Source: Geobacter sp. UBA6169
Lineage (GTDB): Bacteria; Desulfobacterota; Desulfuromonadia; Geobacterales; Pseudopelobacteraceae
Direction: 5' to 3'
Length of the DNA: 6,526 bases
NCBI GenBank assembly: GCA_002422265.1
Contig: DIUB01000203.1
Location: forward strand, 1-6,526
Translations under genes and position numbers: made by a program
Part shown: one piece after another, positions 1 through 5,388 of the stretch
Numbering within the stretch: position 1 is the stretch's first letter
Layout of the letters: every line of letters begins with the position of its first letter
The notes under the pieces: generated by a model
What the model saw: only the letters and a program-made list of their open reading frames with translations
What the model was told of the DNA's origin: nothing
Database searches by the model: none

Positions 1-291
1 CGCCACCTGATCATCACGCACATCGGAATCTCCCAGCACCTTGCCGTCAGGTGCAATCAGGGTGACCCGGGCCTTGAGTGCGCTGCCCAGTTTTCTGGCA
101 ATCATCTGCGGGGTTCCGCCTGATTGCTGCTCTATCAGCAACCTGGCCAGCTTGGCCTGCTGCAGCAGGTTGGAGCGGTTCTCGTCGATCAGACGCTGTT
201 TCAGCAGGTGGTTGATAGAAACGAAACCGCCAACGGCAATCAGCAGAGTGAGGGTGACGTAGGAGAGAAACAGCTTCCAGCGAAATGACAT
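1..291 (-). CDS. phoR: PhoR-type sensor histidine kinase, N-terminal part (cut by window edge)
   Basis: The first 97 codons of a membrane sensor kinase are visible; the rest lies beyond the left edge. The protein starts MSFRWKLFLSYVTLTLL: a short basic N-terminus, then one membrane segment (about residues 6-30). A likely periplasmic segment follows, with a helical stretch (about 31-58) and a PAS-like strand pattern ending VTLIAPDGKVLGDSD (about 76-90), typical of the extracytoplasmic sensor of PhoR-like kinases. No HAMP, histidine or ATPase domain is in view, so the kinase call rests on this N-terminus and on the neighbour. The ATG lies 3 bases after the response-regulator stop, and a GGAGGAG ribosome-binding site sits inside the last regulator codons, so the two genes are almost certainly co-transcribed and translationally linked. 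Expected role: phosphorylating and dephosphorylating the adjacent PhoB-type regulator in response to phosphate supply. The phoR name is inferred from context; another OmpR-family kinase is possible. Confidence 0.82.
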   Translation of the reverse strand, partial: MSFRWKLFLSYVTLTLLIAVGGFVSINHLLKQRLIDENRSNLLQQAKLARLLIEQQSGGTPQMIARKLGSALKARVTLIAPDGKVLGDSDVRDDQVA

Positions 292-294
292 CGG

Positions 295-975
295 TTACTC
301 CTCCAGTTTGTAGCCGAAGCCGCGCACGGTCTTGATCATGTCACCGGCCTCCCCCAGCTTGTTCCGCAGCCGGGTGACGTGGGTGTCAACCGTGCGGGTA
401 TCGCCAACAAAGTTATAGCCCCAGACATCCTGGAGGAGCAGTTCCCGTTTCATGACCCGGCCGCTATGCTCGGCCAGGTAGAGCAGCAGCTTGAACTCGG
501 TGCTGGTCAGTTCAATCTCACTGCCGCCGACGGTGACCCGATGGCTGCTGCAATCAATGACAACCGGCCCTGCCGTGATCTGGCGGTCGTTGCCGGCGCT
601 ATCCTGGCTGCTGCGCCGTATGATGGCCCGGATTCGCAGCATCAGTTCGCGCATGGAAAACGGCTTGACAATATAGTCGTCGGCCCCCATCTCAAAACCG
701 ACCACCCGGTCGATCTCGTCGCCACGGGCGGTCAGCATCAGCACCGGGATGGCCCGGGTCTTTTCGCTGTGACGCAGCGATGAGCAGACCTCGGTTCCCA
801 TCATGCCCGGCAGCATCAGATCCAGCAGAACCAGGTCCGGCAGTTCGCGCCGTGCGGTCTCCAGTCCTTCCAGGCCGTTGCCGGTCAACAGTACCTGGTA
901 CCCTTCTTTTTCAAGGTTGTAGGCCAGCAGCTCGGCCAGGTCCCGCTCATCCTCAACCACAAGCACTTTTTTCAT
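295..975 (-). CDS. phoB: PhoB-type phosphate response regulator (OmpR family)
   Basis: This 226-residue cytoplasmic regulator is full length for the OmpR/PhoB family. The receiver domain (about 1-120) shows acidic residues E8-D9, phospho-acceptor D52 in LVLLDLMLP, T82 in LMLTAR and K104 in IVKPF. The C-terminal winged-helix DNA-binding domain (about 130-226) includes ELTSTEFKLLLYLAEHSG, a recognition region around RTVDTHVTRLRNKLG, and the closing hairpin TVRGFGYKLEE. These features resemble PhoB, which when phosphorylated binds Pho boxes and activates phosphate-acquisition genes. I chose the ATG at 975 (MKKVLVVEDE) because an AGGAGAG ribosome-binding site lies 6-7 bases before it; an in-frame ATG at 1014 would add 13 residues not typical of the family. 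The kinase gene follows after 3 bases. A possible Pho box with a suitably spaced -10 lies upstream, suggesting autoregulation. PhoB is favoured over other OmpR regulators by the Na/Pi transporter next door. Confidence 0.9.
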   Translation of the reverse strand: MKKVLVVEDERDLAELLAYNLEKEGYQVLLTGNGLEGLETARRELPDLVLLDLMLPGMMGTEVCSSLRHSEKTRAIPVLMLTARGDEIDRVVGFEMGADDYIVKPFSMRELMLRIRAIIRRSSQDSAGNDRQITAGPVVIDCSSHRVTVGGSEIELTSTEFKLLLYLAEHSGRVMKRELLLQDVWGYNFVGDTRTVDTHVTRLRNKLGEAGDMIKTVRGFGYKLEE

Positions 976-1027
976 CAGTTTCTCTCCTGTGCCGGATAAA
1001 ACCGGCTCCTTCATCTGCAGAGTTGTA

Positions 1028-1061
1028 ACAGTAGCAGCACAAGGTTACAGAACCGTTACGT
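1028..1061 (-). promoter_or_regulatory. Possible PhoB-controlled promoter of the phoB-phoR operon
   Basis: On the minus strand two heptamers, ACGTAAC (1061-1055) and CTGTAAC (1050-1044), are spaced by 4 bases, giving the 11-base period of a Pho box. The 18 bases match the E. coli consensus at about 10 positions; the second heptamer alone matches 6 of 7. Ten bases after it comes TACTGT (1033-1028), 4 of 6 to a -10 element, which is the spacing expected at a Pho promoter where the box replaces the -35. A further CTGTTAC lies at 1031-1025. The location between the upstream terminator and the phoB start supports a regulatory role. The match is moderate and binding is inferred. Confidence 0.45.
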
Positions 1062-1082
1062 GCAGGAAAAAGTTATGTGGCA

Positions 1083-1120
1083 GAAACGAAAAAGGCTGCC
1101 CCGCTCTGGAGACAGCCTTT
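1083..1120 (-). terminator. Rho-independent terminator after the Na/Pi cotransporter gene
   Basis: AAAGGCTG (1091-1098) and CAGCCTTT (1113-1120) form a perfect 8-base-pair stem with a 14-base loop. Read on the minus strand the 3' arm runs into TTTTT then CGTTT (1093-1084), giving a U-tract; on the plus strand only three T's follow. It lies 65 bases past the transporter stop and before the phoB promoter region, so it likely separates the two transcription units. Confidence 0.75.
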
Positions 1121-1184
1121 GATACACTGAAGCAGGTGCATCACGATCGGGTAATTGTACCGGCTGGCTTTTGTCCTGACTGGA

Positions 1185-2867
1185 TCAGGGGGCCGGCGGC
1201 TTGATAAAGAGCGCCTCGTGCAGGTTGACCGTGTGGTTCTTGATCCGGCGCAGGGCAACGGCCATATCACTGAAGGTCAGGGAGGGCAGTGCGCCGCAGC
1301 AGCCTTCCTTCATCCGCTTGAGGTGCCTGTCACGAATCGAATCGGCAAGATCGTTGAGGCGATTGGCCTCATCATAAATCTTGCGGCTACTGACGGCATC
1401 GGTGGCAGTAAAGTCATTGCAAACCAGAACAAAGAAGGCAAAGACTTCGCGATGGTAATCAAGCAGATCTTCCCAGGCCTCCGGACTGTAGTCGAGTTCA
1501 TGTTTGTCAAGACGTTTCATGTACGAGCAGAGCGAAGCTGAATAATCGGCAATCGATTCCAGTTCGTCGGCAGCCCGTACATAGCTGAAGGCACGGTCTG
1601 ACTGGCTGTTGCTGGCGTTGCCTGCCTGCATCAGGGTAACCACAAAGGTGGTGATTTCATGCTGCATCACATCGGTTTCATCTTCAATCGCCGTTACCTT
1701 GCGGTAGAAACGGTCACGCCCTTTCAGGTCCCGCTGCAGATAACTGCCGGCGTGACGCAGGGCCTTGTGCACCCTGGCCTGCATCCGCTTGAGTTCTTCA
1801 AAGACCATTGAGATGCCCATGGAGACCGGAATGGTGCCGGGTGAACCGATATATTTGAAGGCGCCCCGTGCTGCCCCTTCCCGCTCCGGTACGAGTTTAG
1901 TCACCAGCCTGGCCAACTGGCCGAGAAACGGAAGCACAAACAGGGTGGCGGTGATATTGAAAGCCGAGTGTGCCATGGCGATATGGGCGGCAATATAGGG
2001 ATAGTTCCCTTTGTCATCAACAAAGCTTGACTGCCCCGGCACAAACTGTTCAATCAGGTCTACATAGGTTGAGAAGAAGAAGAGTATTATGATAACGCCC
2101 AGCACATTGAATACGGTGTGTGCCATGGCAGCACGACGGGCGGTAATGGTTCCACCGATGGCGGCAAACTGGGCCGTAATGGTGGTGCCGATGTTTTCAC
2201 CCATGACCAGGGCAATGGCGGTGTAGAGCGGAATGGCCCCGGTTGCTGCCAGGGCAATGGTGATGCCGAGCATGGCTGAACTGCTCTGGATAACCATGGT
2301 CATCAGACAGCCGATCGCCACACAACCGAGGACACTCAGCAGGGTGCGGCCATCCAGCATCAGCATCAGGTTCATGAAGCCTTCATCCTTACGCAGCGGT
2401 TTGAAGGCATCGCTCATGATCTCCAGACCGAAGAAGATCAGGCCAAGGGCCACCAGCACCTTGGCAATGGCTGAAATAACATCGTTTTTTGAAAAGAGCA
2501 TCGGAAAGATGCCCAGGGCTATCAGTAGCAGACCATACTTGCCGACTTGAATTGCCAGGATCCAGCCGGTTATGGTGGTGCCGATGTTGGCCCCCAGGAT
2601 TACGCCGATTGCCTGGGTCAATTGCATCAGACCGGCATTGGTGAGCCCCACCACCATAACCGTGGTGATCGAAGATGACTGGACAAAGCAGGTCACAAAG
2701 ATGCCGACCAGGACCGCGAGGATGCGGTTGGTTGTCATTGAGGAGATCGCTTTGCGGATCAGCCCGCCTGAAAGCATCTGCAGGCTGTCGGAGAGATACT
2801 TCATGCCCAGGACAAAAATCCCGAGTCCGCCTATGGCAGTATACGCCATCTTGAATGGTTCAACCAT
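1185..2867 (-). CDS. Na+/phosphate cotransporter family protein with C-terminal PhoU-like domain
   Basis: This 560-residue inner-membrane protein belongs to the Na/Pi cotransporter II family (NptA/YjbB-like). It has the family's inverted-repeat signature: QSSS at residues 63-66 with GANIGTT at 92-98, then QSSS at 194-197 with GENIGTT at 223-229. Hydrophobic segments fill about residues 8-325. From about 345 to 550 the protein is soluble and helical and resembles PhoU (for example FEELKRMQARVHKAL, IEDETDVMQHEIT, AADELESIADYS), the usual bacterial fusion in this family. Known members move inorganic phosphate with sodium; E. coli YjbB has been linked to phosphate export, so direction cannot be told from sequence. 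The ATG at 2867 was taken because a modest AAAGGG lies about 8 bases before it and the protein begins right before the first membrane segment. A terminator follows it, and phoB-phoR is next on the same strand. A Pho-box-like site about 200 bases upstream suggests PhoB control. It appears intact. Confidence 0.93.
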   Translation of the reverse strand: MVEPFKMAYTAIGGLGIFVLGMKYLSDSLQMLSGGLIRKAISSMTTNRILAVLVGIFVTCFVQSSSITTVMVVGLTNAGLMQLTQAIGVILGANIGTTITGWILAIQVGKYGLLLIALGIFPMLFSKNDVISAIAKVLVALGLIFFGLEIMSDAFKPLRKDEGFMNLMLMLDGRTLLSVLGCVAIGCLMTMVIQSSSAMLGITIALAATGAIPLYTAIALVMGENIGTTITAQFAAIGGTITARRAAMAHTVFNVLGVIIILFFFSTYVDLIEQFVPGQSSFVDDKGNYPYIAAHIAMAHSAFNITATLFVLPFLGQLARLVTKLVPEREGAARGAFKYIGSPGTIPVSMGISMVFEELKRMQARVHKALRHAGSYLQRDLKGRDRFYRKVTAIEDETDVMQHEITTFVVTLMQAGNASNSQSDRAFSYVRAADELESIADYSASLCSYMKRLDKHELDYSPEAWEDLLDYHREVFAFFVLVCNDFTATDAVSSRKIYDEANRLNDLADSIRDRHLKRMKEGCCGALPSLTFSDMAVALRRIKNHTVNLHEALFIKPPAP

Positions 2868-2937
2868 TGCTGTACCCTTTTGTATGGATAATCGGATTTA
2901 TTGCTACGGTGTCACAGTACATGAACTGGCAGCTACT

Positions 2938-3014
2938 CCCCCCTCCAACCTGCCCCCGCTGGGTGGAGGCTTTTTGTCCCCTCCCCCAGCAGGGGAGGGT
3001 TAGGGTGGGGGGCG
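2938..3014. repeat. C/G-rich palindromic, dispersed-repeat-like intergenic element
   Basis: Two imperfect palindromes lie back to back. The first pairs CCTCCA (2942-2947) with TGGAGG (2964-2969), plus CC/GG inside, and is followed by CTTTTTG on the plus strand. The second pairs CCCTCCCC (2979-2986) with GGGGAGGG (2992-2999) around a 5-base loop and runs into GTTAGGGTGGGG. The wording CCCTCCCC...GGGGAGGGTTAGGGTGGGG resembles intergenic boilerplate repeats seen in many proteobacterial genomes. Only one copy is in this window, so the repeat status is from memory of similar sequences. The first hairpin plus T-run also looks like a plus-strand terminator, although no plus-strand gene precedes it. 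Confidence 0.5.
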
Positions 3015-3042
3015 GGCGATCTGACAACGTAGATGTATGGGC

Positions 3043-3070
3043 TTCACAACAAACGGGCGTATGCTACAGT
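3043..3070 (+). promoter_or_regulatory. Possible sigma70 promoter for the rightward MFS gene
   Basis: TTCACA (3043-3048, 5 of 6 to TTGACA) and TACAGT (3065-3070, 4 of 6 to TATAAT) are separated by 16 bases. The -10 falls inside the Pho-box-like site at 3063-3080. TATAAA at 3172-3177 is an alternative -10 nearer the gene but has no good -35. Short motif matches like these occur by chance, so confidence is low. Confidence 0.3.
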
Positions 3071-3080
3071 TATGTGACAG
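3063..3080 (-). promoter_or_regulatory. Pho box (predicted PhoB-binding site)
   Basis: The minus strand reads CTGTCACATAACTGTAGC. Against the E. coli Pho box CTGTCAT-AWAW-CTGTCAY it matches 15 of 18: 6 of 7 in the first heptamer, all 4 spacer bases and 5 of 7 in the second. It is oriented toward the Na/Pi gene, about 196 bases before its ATG, with a phoB-type regulator encoded in the same block. No convincing -10 lies 10-11 bases downstream (TGTTGT at best), so the promoter it would serve is unclear. It also overlaps a possible promoter of the divergent MFS gene. Binding is inferred. Confidence 0.55.
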
Positions 3081-3205
3081 AGATGTAAAGAGTCCGATGT
3101 GTAGAGTACCGGGAAAGCACAGGCAGGCTGACACCGGCACGGCCAAAATGGCGCTAACAGGCTGTTATGGATATAAAAATAAATGAATTCGGAGTTGTAA
3201 CCAAA

Positions 3206-4444
3206 ATGACACAAACCATGCATGCTGTCCGCTGGCGGCTTTTCTGTACCCTGGCCCTGCTGTACATCCTGGTCTATTTCTACCGGGTGTCACTGGCCGT
3301 GGTTTCCGAGGATGTCAGTCGTGATCTGGCCTTGACACCGGAACAGCTGGGCACCCTGGCCGGGGTGCTGTTTTATGTCTATGCCGTGGCGCAGCTGCCG
3401 TTGGGGCCGCTGATTGACCGTGTCGGCCCACGGCTGGTGATGTCGGTCTGCGGACTGTTGACCACGGCGGGTGGTGTGCTGTTTGCCCGGGCCGAGCAAC
3501 TGGCAACTGCCATGGCCGGTCGGGTGCTGATCGGTGTCGGCACCGCTTCGGTTCTGATGGCTACATTTGCTCTCTTCAGCCGCTGGTACAGCCGGCAGGA
3601 GTTCAGCCGCGTGTCCGGCTTGATGGTGGCAGTGGGCAACCTGGGTAACCTGGCCGGCACGGCTCCCCTGGCGTTTGCCGTGGGTTGGCTTGGGTGGCGG
3701 GATTTGTTTCTGGTGATTGCGCTGCTGCAGGGACTGGTGACGCTGCTGGTCTTTCTGAAGGTGCAGGACCGTCCGCCACTGGCGGTTCAACAGGAGACGG
3801 CCCTTGATCAGCCTGCTCCAGCCATGCTGCTGGCATGGGGGGTGCTGGCCCGCGACCGCTCCTTCTGGCTGCTGGCCGGTGTGGCCTTTTTCTGGTACGG
3901 CAATTACCTGGCAGTGCAGGGGTTGTGGGGTGGCCCCTATCTGATGCACCTGCTCCAGCTGTCCCGGGAAGGGGCAGGCCGGATGCTGATGTGGACCTCG
4001 GTGGGGTTCATCATCGGCTCACCACTGATGGATACCCTGGCCCGCCGGTTGTTCCGTTCCTATAGCCGCACCCTGCTGGCTGGTCAGCTGTGCCTGACCG
4101 GACTTATGACCGGCTTTCTGGGGTGGCTGCCGCTGCTGCCGGGCTGGGCCATGGCTTGCTACTTTTTGATGATAGGGCTGACCGTCTCCAGCGGGGTGAT
4201 GATCTACCCGATTATCCGTCAGAGCATACCGGTGGCCATGGTGGGTACCGGCCTGACATCCCTCAACTTCTTTGTGCTGCTGGGGGCTGCCACAACGCAG
4301 CAGATCATGGGGGTGATGATTGAACGCAGCGGCGGCTACACCCTGGCCGGGTTCAGGGCGGCCTTTGCCCTGCCGGTGGCAGGGCTCCTGGTGGCCTGTC
4401 TGCTGTTTCTGCTGGCACGCAACAGCCCGACAGGCGCTGAGTAA
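3206..4444 (+). CDS. Major facilitator superfamily (MFS) transporter, substrate unknown
   Basis: This is a 412-residue inner-membrane protein, the usual MFS size, with about 12 hydrophobic segments. It starts with a short basic stretch (HAVRWR) before TM1 (about residues 11-33). The MFS loop 2-3 signature is clear as GPLIDRVGPR (67-76) after TM2, and a polar central loop (about 186-205, QDRPPLAVQQETALDQ) divides the two six-helix halves. The N-terminal region YFYRVSLAVVSEDVSRDLALTPEQLG resembles the nitrate/nitrite and organic-anion porter-like MFS groups, but I cannot name a substrate. Start choice: the frame is open from an ATG at 3167, but the extra 13 codons are AT-rich unlike the rest of the gene, and a GGAG at 3191-3194 lies before the ATG at 3206 (11 bases, a little long), so 3206 is preferred; 3167 remains possible. 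It is transcribed alone, diverging from the Na/Pi gene and converging on the pseudouridine synthase-like gene 11 bases away. Confidence 0.88.
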   Translation: MTQTMHAVRWRLFCTLALLYILVYFYRVSLAVVSEDVSRDLALTPEQLGTLAGVLFYVYAVAQLPLGPLIDRVGPRLVMSVCGLLTTAGGVLFARAEQLATAMAGRVLIGVGTASVLMATFALFSRWYSRQEFSRVSGLMVAVGNLGNLAGTAPLAFAVGWLGWRDLFLVIALLQGLVTLLVFLKVQDRPPLAVQQETALDQPAPAMLLAWGVLARDRSFWLLAGVAFFWYGNYLAVQGLWGGPYLMHLLQLSREGAGRMLMWTSVGFIIGSPLMDTLARRLFRSYSRTLLAGQLCLTGLMTGFLGWLPLLPGWAMACYFLMIGLTVSSGVMIYPIIRQSIPVAMVGTGLTSLNFFVLLGAATTQQIMGVMIERSGGYTLAGFRAAFALPVAGLLVACLLFLLARNSPTGAE

Positions 4445-4455
4445 GCAAGACCGCT

Positions 4456-5388
4456 TCAGCCGGTTTTGTATCCCGGCTGCAGGATGGGTGGCGGCGGGCT
4501 GTGCAGGGTCATGGCCGTGCCGCTGACCGGATGCAGAAAGCCCAGCTCAGCTGCATGCAGATGATAGCCGGGATCGCCGGGCAGCGCCGTGCTGGCGGGC
4601 AACGGGAGGCCACGGCTGCCGTAGAGCGGATCACCTGCCAGGGGATGACCGGCAGCAGCCAGGTGGATTCTGATCTGGTGGGGCCGTCCGGTGCTGATCA
4701 GTACCTCGCAGAGAAACTGACCAGGTCGCTGTTCCAGCACGGTCACCACTGAGTGAGCTGGTTTGCCGTCAGGGCAGGCACCGTGGACAGAGCCCAGCAG
4801 TGGGTGATCTACCGGACCGATCGGGGTTGTGATGGTCAGTTGCTGCTCTACCAGGGTGCCGGAAGCAAGGGCTCGATAGCGTTTGACAACCTGCCGCGCC
4901 GACCACTGACGCATCATACTGCTGCGGGCCGTGGCGGTCTTGGCGCAAAGCACCAGCCCCGATGTCCAGCGGCCCAGCCGGTGCAGCGGCGCGGCCTGGG
5001 GGCAGTACTGCTGCACCAGGTGCAGCAGTGTCGAGGCATGGAAACCGGCGCCCGGCAGGGTGGGTAGTCCGGCCGGTTTGGTCACTGCAAGCAGGTCGGC
5101 ATCCTCATGGCATATCCCGAAGCTGCGGGGGGCAGGCGGCTCAATCCAGGCTGGACGGTGCCAGACCAGCCGTGCGCCGGGGGCAAGCCTGCTGTCCGGC
5201 GCTGCAGGCCGGTCATCCAGCAGCACCAGCCCGGCGTTGATGTTGTCCTGCCATTCGGCTGCAGTGGAGTGGGGGTAGTGGCGGCTGAGGTACTCCAGCA
5301 CGGTCTGGCTGGCGGCACCGGGGGTGATCTGCTCCCGGTAGCTGCAACCCTGGTTGCGGTATGCTGTCATTATGGTTTTTTCATCCAT
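4456..5388 (-). CDS. RluA-family pseudouridine synthase-like protein lacking the catalytic aspartate
   Basis: This 310-residue protein has RluA architecture: an N-terminal S4-like region (about 25-82, ending LLDDRPAAPDSRLAPGARLVWHRP), then the catalytic-fold domain from about residue 90 (ICHEDADLLAVTKPAGLPTLPG), GKPAHS (208-213) and TGRPHQIRIHLAAAGHPLAGDPLYG (233-257). Family enzymes convert uridine to pseudouridine in rRNA or tRNA using the Asp of HRLDxxTSG. Here that motif is HRLGRWTSG, with Gly139 encoded by GGC (4974-4972). Arg240 and the GDPLYG region are kept, while the usual GRTHQIR reads GRPHQIR. The protein may be inactive as a synthase, use another residue, or belong to a variant subfamily. 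The ATG at 5388 overlaps the end of the upstream MFS gene by 8 bases (ATGGATGA), suggesting translational coupling; no clear ribosome-binding site is seen, and an ATG at 5370 is an alternative. The frame stays open up to 5550, but that part merely shadows the MFS gene. Confidence 0.87.
   Translation of the reverse strand: MDEKTIMTAYRNQGCSYREQITPGAASQTVLEYLSRHYPHSTAAEWQDNINAGLVLLDDRPAAPDSRLAPGARLVWHRPAWIEPPAPRSFGICHEDADLLAVTKPAGLPTLPGAGFHASTLLHLVQQYCPQAAPLHRLGRWTSGLVLCAKTATARSSMMRQWSARQVVKRYRALASGTLVEQQLTITTPIGPVDHPLLGSVHGACPDGKPAHSVVTVLEQRPGQFLCEVLISTGRPHQIRIHLAAAGHPLAGDPLYGSRGLPLPASTALPGDPGYHLHAAELGFLHPVSGTAMTLHSPPPPILQPGYKTG

Larger units (their letters stand above)
2868..3205. other. Divergent intergenic region without a supported gene
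   Basis: This region separates the leftward Na/Pi gene from the rightward MFS gene. It holds a C/G-rich palindromic repeat-like stretch (2938-3014), a good Pho-box match (3063-3080, minus strand), a possible rightward promoter (3043-3070) and a small perfect dyad TAACAG-G-CTGTTA (3155-3167). A weaker Pho-like pair, CAGTTCA and CTGTGAC with a 4-base spacer, lies on the minus strand at 2928-2911, closer to the Na/Pi start. From 3167 on it becomes AT-rich, including TATAAA at 3172-3177. No coding frame here looks real. Confidence 0.7.

Noticed and set aside
379..783. Plus-strand open frame of 134 codons opposite phoB
   Set aside because: It is antisense to a well-supported response regulator and has no recognisable domain or ribosome-binding site.
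2911..2928. Second Pho-box-like site near the Na/Pi start
   Set aside because: Minus-strand CAGTTCA-TGTA-CTGTGAC has the right layout but a poor first heptamer and only a weak -10 (TAAATC); kept as a note, not as a feature.
3290..3949. Antisense open frame of 219 codons against the MFS gene
   Set aside because: The product is His/Gln/Pro-rich with no domain pattern, as expected from antisense of GC-rich membrane-protein codons.
4457..4479. Hairpin CAGCCGG / CCGGCTG near the convergent gene ends
   Set aside because: A 7-base-pair stem with a 9-base loop exists, but no T-run follows on either strand and it lies inside the RluA-like coding region, so I do not call it a terminator.
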